Assembly (NCBI GenBank): GCA_036362985.1
Contig: JAYGXS010000008.1
Span: 26,316,850 to 26,380,849 of the forward strand
Direction of reading: 5' to 3'
DNA length: 64,000 nt
Origin: Ligula intestinalis
Taxonomy: Eukaryota; Platyhelminthes; Cestoda; Diphyllobothriidea; Diphyllobothriidae
The position numbers and the translations under genes are program-made. The notes under the pieces were generated by a model. That model was given only the letters and a program-made list of their open reading frames with translations, did no database searches and was not told the origin of the DNA. Positions 1-9,489 of the stretch are shown in pieces; position 1 is the first letter of the stretch, and each line of letters starts with the position of its first letter.

Positions 1-843
1 ATGTCCGGGGACACGCATTTTCGCTTAAATCAGCGGAACATGGTCCGGGAATTCCACGATCTCCTGAACTCTGTGTTTCCTGACATCCAGTTCACGATGG
101 AGACCGAGAAAGACAATCAACTGCCGTTTCTAGACGTACTCGTGCATCGAAAAACGAATGGAAATCTCACAACAACGGTGTATAGGAAGGCCACCAATAC
201 GCGCCAAATCCTGAGTTACCACAGCAAGCACCCAGCATGCCTCAAACGCAGTTGTGTGCGAACGCTGTACAAACGGGCAGAAACACACTGCAGCGAGCCA
301 CATGACCGGAAATCTGAAATGCAATACCTCCAACGCCTTTTCATGGCCAACGGTTACCCCCGAAACTTTATCGAACGCAGCAGGCAGTCTCGACCGAACC
401 GAAGTCCAACAGCCAATCAACCAACAGTATGGCGCGCGCTGCCTTACATTGATGGAGTGTCAGAGGCAGTCTCCCGTCTGCTGAAACCTCTGGGTGTCGG
501 CATCGCCCACCGACCAGAGGCGACAATACGACAACTGGTTATGCGCCCGAAGGACCCCCTGCCCCGAGGTGAAACCACCAACGTCGTTTACCGGATAAAA
601 TGCGATTCGTGTGCGGCCGACTATGTCGGAGAGACGGGGAAGCGACTGCAGACGCGAATGGCAGAACACAACAGGGCAGTAAACAGGATGGACGATCGAT
701 CGTTGGTGGCGGAACACTGCGCGAATTCCGAACACAAATTCTCCTTCCAGAATGCCGAAATCCTGGGTCGAGGAAATGACCGCGTGGTCAGGGAGACAAT
801 TGAGGCCTGGCACACGGGGACAACGGGGAAGAATTCGTCCTAG
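1..843 (+). CDS. Penelope-like element ORF: RT C-terminus plus GIY-YIG endonuclease (left end cut by window)
   Basis: The 280-residue frame is open from base 1, so the RT palm lies to the left of the window. Residues about 30-66 read FTMETE..QLPFLDVLVHR and then VYRKAT, the segment that follows the RT catalytic domain in Penelope-like elements. A GIY-YIG nuclease follows at about 194-275: VVY at 195-197, a CxxC pair at 201/204, YVGETGK at 208-214, Arg219, Glu-His 222-223, and a late ETIEAW that should hold the catalytic Glu. In this family the protein copies its RNA and nicks target DNA in the nucleus. The stop at 841-843 is not the natural end: it falls in a short inverted copy of tail DNA, and GIY-YIG sequence resumes after it. 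Family assignment is firm; activity is unlikely. Confidence 0.88.
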   Translation: MSGDTHFRLNQRNMVREFHDLLNSVFPDIQFTMETEKDNQLPFLDVLVHRKTNGNLTTTVYRKATNTRQILSYHSKHPACLKRSCVRTLYKRAETHCSEPHDRKSEMQYLQRLFMANGYPRNFIERSRQSRPNRSPTANQPTVWRALPYIDGVSEAVSRLLKPLGVGIAHRPEATIRQLVMRPKDPLPRGETTNVVYRIKCDSCAADYVGETGKRLQTRMAEHNRAVNRMDDRSLVAEHCANSEHKFSFQNAEILGRGNDRVVRETIEAWHTGTTGKNSS

Positions 844-868
844 GCCGGTATTCTTATTTGCGCTTATG
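830..868 (-). repeat. Inverted copy of PLE tail segment 1270-1313
   Basis: The reverse complement of about 830-868 matches about 1270-1313 with only a few differences over some 40 bases. It sits exactly where the first GIY-YIG ORF stops, so a short inverted insertion of downstream element DNA appears to have broken the frame. Confidence 0.75.
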
Positions 869-1050
869 AAACCGCCAACGTCGTTTACCGGATCAAATGC
901 GATTCGTGTGCGGCCGACTATGTGGGAGAGACGGGGAAGCAACTGCAGACGTGAATTCCGAATCTCAAATTCTCCTTCCAAAATGCCGAAATCCTGGGTC
1001 GAGGAAATGACTGCGTGGTCAGGGGGACAATCGAGGCCTGGCACACGGGG
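868..1050 (+). pseudogene. Second, partial copy of the PLE GIY-YIG coding segment
   Basis: Bases 868-952 nearly repeat 580-664 (the VVY and YVGETGK part), and 953-1050 nearly repeat 722-820 (the region leading to the catalytic Glu). The middle of the domain, including the EH motif, is missing, and a TGA sits at the junction near 952. This looks like a partial tandem duplication with an internal deletion rather than a second working domain. The frame then opens into the C-terminal tail. Confidence 0.8.
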
Positions 1051-1533
1051 ACAACCTTAATCAACCGTTGTGTTATACTTCCCACGGCCTACCAAGCCCT
1101 TCAAACGCATCTTAATGAAGAAATGAGCAAACGAGACCATAGACTGAATGCGAATCTGCATACTCGCGAGCCGATAATGGACACACCCATAGCTGAACCA
1201 CAACCGGAAGTGGCAATCATCAGCTCAGCCAGTTCATCCAGTCAGTCTGCGAGTGTGAAACCGGATGGACGCATGAGCGCAAATAGGATTACCGGCCTAG
1301 GACGAATTCTTCGATCGATGACAACTCGGGAGCCGATAGTGGACACACCCATAGCTGAGCCACAACCGGAAGTGGCAATCATCAGCTCAGCCAGCTCATC
1401 CGGCCAACCTGCAAGTGTGGAACCGGATGGACGTAGGGGCATAAGGAGGATTCCCGGCCTAGGAAGACAGCTCCGGTCAATGACGGCTGCAGAAACGCGA
1501 ACACCGGAAGTTGACGAGAGACCCCATGACTGA
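1015..1533 (+). CDS. PLE C-terminal tail ORF with two 54-residue repeats
   Basis: The frame starts inside the duplicated GIY-YIG end (TIEAWHTGTT). It then reads INRCVILPTAYQALQ, similar to the segment that follows GIY-YIG in flatworm PLEs. Two tandem 54-residue units follow, each starting TREPI.DTPIAEPQPEVAIISSASSS and ending GLGR.LRSMT. The tail is low-complexity, rich in Ser, Pro and Glu, and has no recognised domain. The ATG at 1015 is probably not a real start; in an intact element this would be the C-terminus of the RT/endonuclease protein. Confidence 0.6.
   Translation: MVRGTIEAWHTGTTLINRCVILPTAYQALQTHLNEEMSKRDHRLNANLHTREPIMDTPIAEPQPEVAIISSASSSSQSASVKPDGRMSANRITGLGRILRSMTTREPIVDTPIAEPQPEVAIISSASSSGQPASVEPDGRRGIRRIPGLGRQLRSMTAAETRTPEVDERPHD
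1161..1484 (+). repeat. 162-bp tandem duplication inside the PLE tail
   Basis: Two direct units, about 1161-1322 and 1323-1484, are offset by exactly 162 bases, so the reading frame is kept (54 codons). They differ by scattered substitutions. Confidence 0.85.
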
Positions 1534-1671
1534 GGTTATAACGCTTCACAGGGCACGATGATTGAACATCCCGTCTAACTCCCTCTTCCCTCCCCCCCTC
1601 CTCTGTATTGGTTAAACCCTGTTGACTATGACTGCCAACACCTTTAAATACTGTGAGGTGCGGTACAATTA

Positions 1672-1720
1672 CCACCTCTGATGATGGAAGCCTGTACGCT
1701 TTTGAAACGTCAGGACGATA
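1672..1720 (+). ncRNA. Hammerhead-ribozyme-like motif, PLE 3' end (palindromic ACGU stem III)
   Basis: CTGATGA lies at 1678-1684. Stem II follows, with AAGC pairing GCTT and G-T pairs outside, then GAAACGTC at 1704-1711. CCT before the core can pair with AGG after GTC as stem I. Stem III would be the self-complementary ACGT, which can only form well between two RNAs. Hammerheads in PLE terminal repeats are established; the dimeric reading here is inference. Confidence 0.55.
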
Positions 1721-1752
1721 AAACAATGGTTCCCGAGATCGCCTTATCTTCT

Positions 1753-1772
1753 CATATATATATATATATATT
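1753..1772. repeat. (AT)n microsatellite
   Basis: Alternating TA between two partial PLE termini. Confidence 0.9.
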
Positions 1773-1787
1773 ATTAATAGAATTGTA

Positions 1788-1850
1788 TGATTCCGAAACG
1801 TCAGGACGATAAACCTTTGGTTCCCGTGATCGCCTTACCTCCTCAAAGAC
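1788..1850 (+). repeat. Second partial copy of the PLE 3' terminus
   Basis: Bases 1795-1845 repeat 1704-1753 (GAAACGTCAGGACGATAAA, then TGGTTCCCG.GATCGCCTTA). The CTGATGA half is absent. An (AT)n tract separates the two copies, giving a short tandem of element ends about 91 bases apart. Confidence 0.75.
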
Positions 1851-1861
1851 ACGAAAATGTT

Positions 1862-2850
1862 ATAACGAATAGGAAGCAAGAGGAAAACAGGTGCAGGTTA
1901 ACGCCGCGCCAGCCGCCTGCGCTCTCCCCCATCTCCGGTATTCTTGAGAATTGATATAAATGGGGGAAGAGAGTGGAACAGAGAGTGAGGTGGATTCATC
2001 AAAAGTCTATTCTCACTATACTTCCGCCCAAGGTACTTTCTCTGTTCACCCACTGTGGGGCATACGGCGGACTTGATCGAAATCGACGAACAAACTACTG
2101 TTTGTAGACGACATAACTTATGCAATGTCGTGGTCAGAATACGAGTGAGTAGTCTGGGATATATCTTAAGTGTTATTTTGATCTGTTCAGTGGATTACTT
2201 GTACGTGTTGCAGCTGTGATCATGCCTGATTTAGCCAGCCTCCATGATGTCACGAACAGTATCTCTCCGTGCGTGACGACTGGCGGCAACTGATCTGGAA
2301 AGCTCCACCCAGTCTCTGCTCCAGCGACGGAGACCGAAGATTGAAGGTTCAAGAACTGCTTTCGAAGGATTGAGAAAACACAGCGAGCAGCATCGATACG
2401 GGAGACAATGTCGTCCTTGCTCTGCCCATTCAGTTCAATGGATTTGCGGTCGATAAAGCATTTTAGTACGCAAAACTGCTTCTTAAATCTTATTTCACTG
2501 AAGAAAAACTAGCGTGATTTAAGTGATATTGTTGGCTGTCCATCAGGTGACAGTTGGGTGTCGCATGCATAAGTAATTCGGGGGATAATTTCACCATTCT
2601 ACTACCCTTTTGTAAACCAGCACACATACAGTGAAAGATGATAACGGGAAAAACGAGCAGAGCTGAAAACTTACTGGCTGCCATCTTTAGTCCAACCAAC
2701 CCGCACAATGTACTCAAAGTCAGGCAGCAACTTAAAAAGCGGCCAAGGCAAAGTCAGGTTCCGTACCTCCGTGATCTAGGCAGTAGAGGATGGCAGAGGG
2801 AGGAGAAACGTTATGCAGTGTAAACGCGTGGAATAGGACGCAAATGATCA
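1862..2850. other. No recognisable gene
   Basis: Only short frames (75 codons or fewer) with no family resemblance. I see no repeat shared with the rest of the window. It probably separates two PLE remnants. Confidence 0.5.
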
Positions 2851-2855
2851 TGCAA

Positions 2856-2871
2856 CCCCCCCCCCCCCCCC
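2856..2871 (+). repeat. Homopolymer C run
   Basis: Sixteen consecutive C residues, prone to length error in sequencing. Confidence 0.9.
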
Positions 2872-2989
2872 GAGGATTGTCTATGAAGACGCGCGGCAAA
2901 ATAAGCGCAAGTTAAACAAAGAAGCAGGCAAATAGGAAGCAGAGCGCGATGGAGAACAAAAGGAACTAGTAAAACAATGTGGGGATCAA

Positions 2990-3440
2990 TTCCATCCGGC
3001 AAAACTACACTAGAAGCTGCATTTGTTCAGGTAATCAACATTAAAGCAGCAAGGTCAGGCGAGAGGACGCCACCGTGTGATGCAACCCAAAGGCAGACTG
3101 CCCCCTGCCGAAACCTCTGCAGTTGTGTACAAGATACGTTGCAATGATTAAGGCTGTAATTACGTAAGAGAAACAGGCCAAAAATTGCAGACCCGCCTAT
3201 ACGAACACAGACTGGACGCAAACTCACAGCTTGTAGCACACATTGCAGAGACTGGCCACGACTTCGATATTAAAGGAGCAACCAACGTAGGCTGAGGAAA
3301 CTCAAAAGCCGAAAGTCTGACGCTTGAGGCATGATACTCAGACACTAACTCCATCAACAGGCATCCAGACCTCCCCACGGCCTACAAAGTTATGCGTCAT
3401 TATGTGGGCGGAACAAGGCCAAACCGAACGTAAGAACTGC
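2990..3440 (+). pseudogene. Decayed PLE GIY-YIG endonuclease (second lineage)
   Basis: From 3122 one frame reads VVYKIRCND-stop-GCNYVRETGQKLQTRLYEH, then LVAHIAETGHDFDI and HPDLPTAYKVMRH. That is the GIY-YIG order VVY, CxxC, Y(V/I)G, R, EH plus the usual tail. The second Cys of the CxxC pair has become TAA at 3149-3151, the Gly of the YVG motif is Arg, and further stops interrupt the tail. The copy is clearly dead and more diverged than the one at 1-1533. Its 3' flank leads to a hammerhead-like motif near 3714, as expected for the end of a PLE. Confidence 0.8.
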
Positions 3441-3705
3441 AAAGGAAGAGGACACCACAACGAACTGGCTTGAAAAGGAGGCAGGATCACCGGGTCCTCT
3501 ACCGTGGGGACAAGGCATTAACTTAATTACTGTTTATGACCCCGAACGACCGCCGACTCCACTGACAGTTAATAAGTGTATACCACTATAATTGCCCCCA
3601 CCTCCATCCTTCTTGGTTGATGTTTCTTATCCCTCGACGCCCTAATGACTGCTGACAGTTGATTGGCCTATGGCCACTATAATAACCCTTCTTGTGGTTG
3701 CTGCT

Positions 3706-3760
3706 ACTTATCTCTGAAGATGTACTCCTGCAAGAGATCGAAAGCTCAGGACATTAAATC
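3706..3760 (+). ncRNA. Hammerhead-like motif, PLE 3' end (palindromic AGCU stem III)
   Basis: CTGAAGA at 3714-3720 has the canonical core except at position 7, which tolerates any base. A CTC/GAG pair gives a weak stem II, then GAAAGCTC follows. TCT before the core pairs with AGG after it (one T-G pair). The possible stem III is AGCT, again self-complementary, where the copy at 1704 has ACGT. Confidence 0.45.
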
Positions 3761-3799
3761 AACTGATCCGGTGCTCGACACGTCTTCTTCCTTATCTGG

Positions 3800-5175
3800 G
3801 TCATTGATCGAAAAACACAAACATTATAATCGACGAGGAGTGCCACTTAAAAACACTGCAAAGGAAGTTAAAAGGTGAACTCTCATATTTATCAGCGGAC
3901 CGGAGCCACTTCAGGTTTAGCATAGTTGGGTTATTTGTTAACGTAGGCTAGATCCGCCCCCCCACCCCCTGCTCGCATGTGGATTAATTCCACATGGTAC
4001 AAAGTCCGTGTGGATCCTGCACGAACGGGTACTTGGGTGACTTTGTTGATCGGCTATAGAGTTAAGAATCGACCTAACCGTCAGCCCCCGCTCAATAAGC
4101 TGGCATCAACGACCAAACATTCACTCATTCACTAACGCCACTTGAGGTATACAGTAGTTTTATTTCATTCAATTTCTGCACTGGGTTTTCAAATTCATCG
4201 GTCTCATTATCCTCTTTCCTAGGTGAGGATGTGCATTCTAAACTACGGGATAGGTTACGTAAGTCTCCTTAGCCACTACTAACTTCCAGAATCGTGTAAA
4301 ACGGGAATGTTGGCCAATTGAGAAACAGCGAAATGGGTGCAAGACGACATCAAAAAATAAGTAAATTTCTGTCTTATTTATTCCGGGATGCATACCCGGA
4401 AAATAGAACTATTTAGAGATTCGAGTATGGAAGTTAAGGGCTAGCTATTACCTACAATGCATGCATAATATATTTTAGCAAAGGTCGTGACACGTGGTCA
4501 GTGCTACGCCGAAAAAAACCCAGATAAATGTAAGGAAAATTAGATCGAAGAGAATAGTTGAGAAGTAAGCGCAGATATTAGGATATGAAGGTTGTGAATC
4601 TGTTTCATTTAATGTTGAATTGCGTGATAAGGGTTCCAACTGCGTTTAGGAGAAAATGACAAGGGCTTAAGTCGGGGAACGGGGACGCTTCTGAGTTGCT
4701 AACGAGAAGCACACTGAGTTCCCCTCCCCATAACACCGCCCGAACGGAAGAGAATAAGAAGAGGTTGTATAGTCGCCCTGCTTTTAAAATATGTAGGCTG
4801 GTACAGTTTGATTTCGTACTTCACATATAAGGCAAGCACCCTAATACATTCACATAACGACCAACAAGCAGATATTTTTCATTTTGGTTTTGTTGTTCGA
4901 GCATTGCCTTCCGTGTGTTTTTTTATTATTCGCAGCGGAACGTTAACTGTTTTGTGTTTTCTAGCACACATTTCGCTGCTTGTCCCTGGTAAGTCCCTCC
5001 GTAAAGCCTTCATTACTATCATTCCTGCTTCACACGTTCTCGAGGTTTGTGGTGGCTAAGGGGGGCCTACATAATCTACCGTTACCCGTGAGATGTTCAG
5101 ATGCTAGTATCCACATGACGATTTAAAATAAAAATACTTCCAAAAACAACAATGAAAATAACTTTGCGCATGCCA
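3800..5175. other. No recognisable gene
   Basis: AT-rich, short frames only. One small hairpin at 3976-3996 (8-bp arms, TTAAT spacer) is unremarkable. Confidence 0.5.
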
Positions 5176-5178
5176 TTA

Positions 5179-5192
5179 GGGGGGGGGGGGGG
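5179..5192 (+). repeat. Homopolymer G run
   Basis: Fourteen G residues just upstream of a SINE A copy. Confidence 0.85.
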
Positions 5193-5204
5193 TAATTGGC
5201 AAAT

Positions 5205-5565
5205 TTGAATAATTCAGTTGAACTGATTGTGAAAAACTCGCTGCCTCGGTGAGAGACGAACCTACACAGGGGGAAAGGCTTTTGCGCAGCCAACGCTCTA
5301 CCATTGAGCTATGAGGCTCGCCGTGAGCTGTGAATTTAATAACACTAGGATCGATTTTACTCACCCAGTCTACTGATTGTATGAAATCCACCAGTACAGA
5401 TACAGCAAGCTGACTGCCCAGGCAGGATTTGCAAAGCAGTTATCTAGAATCCACCAGAATGACTACTAGGCAAACATACTTATTAAGACTTGGCAGATTT
5501 GCTTTATTCAGTTGACCTAATTGTGAAAAACTCACGGCCTCGGTAGGAGTCAAACTGACGCAGCA
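5205..5565 (-). mobile_element. SINE A: tandem tRNA-derived repeat
   Basis: On the minus strand a tRNA-like segment (about 5320 down to 5240) has an A-box-like TAGCTCAATGGTAGAGCG and a B-box-like GGTTCGTCTC, then GAGTTTTTCACAAT. Upstream of it lies a body of about 170 bases containing TGGTGGATT twice. Before the body comes the tail of a second tRNA-like unit (5560-5520). The two tails are about 296 bases apart, so this is a tandem dimer. It is too diverged to be a working tRNA gene. Confidence 0.75.
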
Positions 5566-5599
5566 GTGCATTTCGTTACATGTATGTAGCGGTTAAAAT

Positions 5600-7640
5600 A
5601 CAAAGCCTTAATTCTTACAGGTTTGAAATAATTAACCAAGCCAGGTCCGGCTATGTACTTAAAATGCCAAGTGGCTTACTTCCAGGACTCGAACCCGGTA
5701 GCTCAGGCACATAAGATATGTTTAATTACTCATATGCTACCCCGACACAAAAATTGTGCCCGGGACGAGATTGTGGTTTTCACGTCAAATTTCTGTCCAA
5801 ATTCAAACGAATGTGCGTCCATCCTGTAATCTATGAGCCGATAGACAACAGTTGCTATGAGGTAGCAGGGATCAGTAAGTACTGCTAAATGTGCCCATTT
5901 AAGAGGAGGGGGGGAAAACACGACGAAAAAAATGATCATCAAAAAGTACCTCGTTATTCCGGCCCATCTCAAATCTGATCAACTTGAGGGTTGATTTTGC
6001 ATTGGCTTTGCCTGAAAAGTACAAAAACACATGCACTCTTAAAAGGAAAATTCTTCCATAAAACTCTTAGGACAGTTTGGCAAACAGTTTACTGTACCCA
6101 AATGGCAGCCGAATTCCCGGTCTAAGTGGGGGTAGGGTTTAAATGAGCGCGCAGTTACCGCATCTCGGAATTTTCCTAGGTGCAGGACACGACACTGACG
6201 AAAATGGCTCTTGCCGACATAGAAGACATCCTATTTAACGCAGCTCAAACTAAAATACTAAGCAGAAGCGCGGAGCAAACATGGCCATACATTTTTCTTC
6301 CTGGCTCGAGAAGGTCGATAAACTTACCGCAGTTTTTCTGTTCCAGTGATGAATTGCCGCAGAGGTGTTTCCACACTGAATGCCGACGTTTTGATTGCCA
6401 GAGGCTTGAAACTGGAACATCAGCACTTAGAAGAGACGTCTCCTGTTGGTGCGCAATGAAAGTCTACGTATGGTTGAACACAACCAGGTGAAGATGCTGC
6501 CACAGTGGTCAGGTTATAAACAAGGACGCGGCGGTATGACCAAAACGGACATGGACGGGGTGGTGGGCCCAGAGAGCGATATGACAATGACGCAAGTCGC
6601 CATTTCCTGCATAGATGACCTCACATTCGGCGTAGCTAAAAACCCAAGAACTAAGCAGATGGACTTAAGGGAAACAACTCCTGCTGGTAATGGAATGAAA
6701 GGCGGCTAGTTTTAGTGGCTCGACTTATTTATGCCTGAAAACCACCACGGTGTCATCAGCTCTCTAAACTTCTTACCCAAACTGAAGATGCCGACATGGT
6801 AGTCAGATTATAACAATGGACGGGGTGGTAGGCTCCAAAGGACGCGGCTGTTCCTAATTAGAATCTGGACTGGACAGTAGTCACCGGTGGTTTAGCGACT
6901 GCTCAGAGCACGGACAACATACGTTTGCCGATTCTGGAGGGGAGCTTATATGAAAAAACGAACGTTAGTGAACGCCTGCTTTACTTTTACCCCGTTCCAA
7001 TAAAAATGTAATATCTCGGTGAGAATATACTGGAAGCCTACGCATGCTCACCAATTACCCTTCTGAATAATCTCATGGGAATTTTTGCAACTTCAAAACA
7101 TAAACTAGACATTTCGGCAACACGACCTAGTAAAATGGCTGCTCAACAAAACTTGAAAAACGTTTCGAAGCAGTTGAGGGGCTAAGGGTTGGATGGCAGA
7201 TAAGGATTTTGCGCAAAGTGTGAATGACTAGAAACTAGGCTGGTTACCTGGTTTGGGATAACGATGCGGCTCTAACTCCGCACCCCAGGCACCGCTACGA
7301 GGTAAGTAGGTGATGTCCACCATGGATTCGTCTGTTTCTTCATAGAGCAACCAATATATGTCTACAAAGGAAAAAAAAATATACATATATATATGTAATC
7401 GAAGTTGGACAGTTTGAAATTCTATTCGGATAGGATTTGGAAAACGGGCCTCTCTACTTCACTGAAAGTTAGAGGCCACAGGATTCGATAAGAAGACCAC
7501 CATTCCAGTCTCCCTTGTATTTGCCGGCAATAATATTTGGCTAGACTAGTGGCCGCTGAGCCCCAAGACAAAGCGGCACGAGTGAGTTTCGTTAGCGATC
7601 AGTGAACGTTCATCAATAAGTGTCAATATCTCCTCTGGCT
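5600..7640. other. No recognisable gene; one short direct repeat
   Basis: The frames at 6180-6491 and 6446-6709 resemble nothing I know. Bases 6489-6535 and 6784-6830 are diverged direct repeats (TGAAGATGC.G.CA..GT.GTCAG.TTATAA) offset by 295, suggesting an old tandem repeat. A fragment of a dispersed repeat (reverse of the copy at 14458) lies at about 7566-7605. Confidence 0.45.
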
Positions 7641-7642
7641 TA

Positions 7643-7803
7643 AACCGGCAAGACAACGAGCCAGTAGCCCAATGGTTAGAGCGGTAGGCTTCTGATCAGA
7701 GGGTCAAGATTTCCAGCACCGGGTGGTGCACCACTTGGGGTTGGGTAGGTCTGGCTGACGACGGCTGATAAGTCAGAAATGCCCATTCCAGTCTCCTTTT
7801 TCT
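7643..7803 (+). mobile_element. SINE B: tRNA-like head plus hammerhead ribozyme
   Basis: The head has an A-box-like TAGCCCAATGGTTAGAGCG at about 7666-7684. The B-box position near 7703 is mutated. A hammerhead fold follows at 7749-7793 and a T-rich end near 7803. Such a unit would be transcribed by RNA polymerase III and could self-cleave. The architecture parallels the Sm-alpha repeat of Schistosoma; homology to it is not claimed. Confidence 0.75.
7749..7793 (+). ncRNA. Hammerhead ribozyme of SINE B (7.7 kb copy)
   Basis: Stem I is GTCTGG with CCAGTC (5 of 6 pairs). The core is CTGACGA at 7755-7761 (position 7 is free). Stem II is GGCT with AGTC around a GATA loop, then GAA. Stem III is a near-palindrome, ATGCCCAT. 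Predicted cleavage is 3' of T7787. All conserved core bases are present. Confidence 0.7.
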
Positions 7804-8215
7804 TTGCACGGCGAAAGATGGTTATTGAATAAAAAACATAATCCGAAGGCTGACTTTGGCTGGAAAAAATATATAGGAGGTCGGTATACGTCGGAAAATG
7901 CGTCATGAAGCATTTGAAAACAATAAAACAAGCAGAAGCATCAAGGCACTTACTGTTGCCCGCGGAATTTGTTTCCGAACGCGGTCGCCACCAAAAGCCG
8001 ACGTATCGGTCGAACTCCTCCTGAATTACGAAGGCCGGTGAGCCCGCAGACAACGCAGCTGGTTTTAAGTATTTTTTAAAGAAAAGAAGAGACTAAGACA
8101 CGCTTGGTTGACGTAAACAGTAAGAAGCCAGTAAGAAGAGTATTTAGATTGCATAAAAATGGACCATGTACCATCACGTGCTACAATACACGCCCACTTA
8201 TGATACATACTAGAC

Positions 8216-8290
8216 TGGGATTGGGTATGACTGGCTGACGACTGCTAATAAGCCACAAATAGCCATTTTAGCCTCCTTTATATCTGCCGG
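8216..8290 (+). mobile_element. SINE B 3' fragment with decayed hammerhead
   Basis: It retains GACTGG, CTGACGA and the stem II AATA loop (8229-8273). GAAA has become CAAA and the stem I partner has drifted, so it should not cleave. The tRNA-like head is missing. Confidence 0.65.
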
Positions 8291-8346
8291 ATCCACTTCA
8301 GACACTATACTGCTTAAGCAGGTTACCATCAAAACGCTAATAGTTT

Positions 8347-8830
8347 TGGCAGCTCAACGAGTTTCCTCCAGCCTTCGAAAGCGACTATGGACTTGATGCG
8401 GTATTTCTGTCTTCAAAAAGGTCTGGGTGTACCGTGAATCTGTACGCTCTGTTCTTCTATATGGATGCGAATGCTCGGCTATGCGCGTGAAAGATGAACG
8501 TAAACTGAAGGTTTTTGACCACTACGACTTGAGGACCATTCTTCGAGTGAAGTAAATCGACTTTGTCTCAAATAAGACAGTCCGCACTCGCTGCGACATC
8601 GCAAGGATATCCAAGGCAAACCAAGAAAGGTGAATGAGGTGATTTGGACACATTCTTTGCTGTCAACCTCTCAAGCTCAGTGTTGCTACCCTCGACCCGT
8701 AACCGCTACCTAATTGAAAAACGCCGAAATGGGGGTCAACTCAAAACCTGGCTCGACTCAGTCCGTCAGGACATGGAAGCTGTTCTTGGACCTTTGGTTA
8801 TCGGTCTCTGTCGTTGGCTAACAAAATGAA
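8347..8830 (+). pseudogene. RTE-like LINE, C-terminal part of reverse transcriptase protein
   Basis: Frames read SSLRKRLW, VYRESVRSVLLYGCE, MRVKDERKLKVFDHYDLRTILRVK, VSNKTVRTRCD and GGQLKTWLDSVRQDMEAVLGP. This is the connection/C-terminal region of RTE-clade LINE proteins from flatworms. Stops and frameshifts are scattered, for example the TAA after ILRVK near 8552. Its last part, about 9355-9480, is split off by the fold-back element at 8835-9353. Confidence 0.75.
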
Positions 8831-8884
8831 CTTAACTGTATAGACAGAAAAGGAGAAGGCGTTTTGATCACCGGAATCATAATT

Positions 8885-8935
8885 TTATTCGGCTGAGCTT
8901 TCGGGCCCTTAGTGGAGTCTATCGTCAGCGATAAA
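8885..8935 (-). ncRNA. Hammerhead-like motif, left arm of fold-back element
   Basis: The minus strand has CTGACGA at 8928-8922, a GACTC/GGGCC stem II with one A-C mismatch, and GAAAGCTC at 8902-8895. Stem III would be the palindrome AGCU. Confidence 0.45.
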
Positions 8936-9249
8936 ACCGTCGAGGACAGATTAGGCATGGTATGTGATATTATTACGTCCGACTGCTCACTGGGATTTCA
9001 TCGGTCCTTGATTCTCATGACCCGGCTGGGCATGGTAGCCGTAGGACGGTGTGCAATTCGACGCCTACTCCCGCAGCAATGCGATCGATCGCTTCATACG
9101 GGTTGGTTCTGATTGGGTCCTCGGAAGGTGAGCACGTAGACACCAGCTTATGAAGGCCTTCGGATAGCCATTCCGGTCGCGCAGATATCGGGCATCACAT
9201 ACTTTTTCTTCCACGTTACTGCAGTGCATCTAGATTCTGTTGAACGCTT

Positions 9250-9300
9250 TGACACTCTGGCGGTGGACTCCACTAAGAGCCCGAAAGCTCAGACGAATAA
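9250..9300 (+). ncRNA. Decayed hammerhead-like motif, right arm of fold-back element
   Basis: The plus strand has CTGGCGG (degenerate core) at 9257-9263, stem II GGACTC/GAGCCC and GAAAGCTC at 9283-9290. The core mutations make cleavage unlikely. Confidence 0.4.
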
Positions 9301-9353
9301 AATTATGCTTCCGATAGCGAAACGCCTTCTCCTCCCCCTCTATCTGTATACAC

Positions 9354-9480
9354 ATACCTGGGATGCAAACACTGGCCTACATTCGTGAACCCAGCTGTCC
9401 AGATGGGCTGCCACGAATCGTCACGCGTGGAGAGGTGCAACCAGTGACATCATCATCATCGAGGCCGGCTAGATTACAGC
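9354..9480 (+). pseudogene. RTE-like LINE end, continued beyond the fold-back insertion
   Basis: The reading CHESSRVERCNQ and the alternative-frame HAWRGATSDII..EAG match the usual end of this LINE protein (compare 13830-13880, HAWGEVPYVTSL). This suggests the fold-back element landed inside an existing RTE copy. Confidence 0.55.
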
Positions 9481-9489
9481 CGCAACAAG

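Larger units (their letters stand above)
8835..9353. mobile_element. Fold-back element made of inverted PLE termini
   Basis: Arms 8835-8925 and 9262-9353 are inverted repeats (for example GCATAATTTTATTCGTCTGAG in the right arm against its complement on the left, with few mismatches). Read from the centre outward, each arm has a hammerhead-like core, CGAAAGCTCAG, AATAAAATTATG and a GCCTTCTCCT end, matching the PLE termini at 1704-1755. The centre of about 330 bases has no recognised coding sequence. The element interrupts an RTE LINE. Confidence 0.7.

Noticed and set aside
5240..5320. tRNA gene on the minus strand
   Set aside because: A and B boxes are present, but acceptor pairing is poor and the same segment recurs inside SINE A with a long body. 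It is a SINE head.
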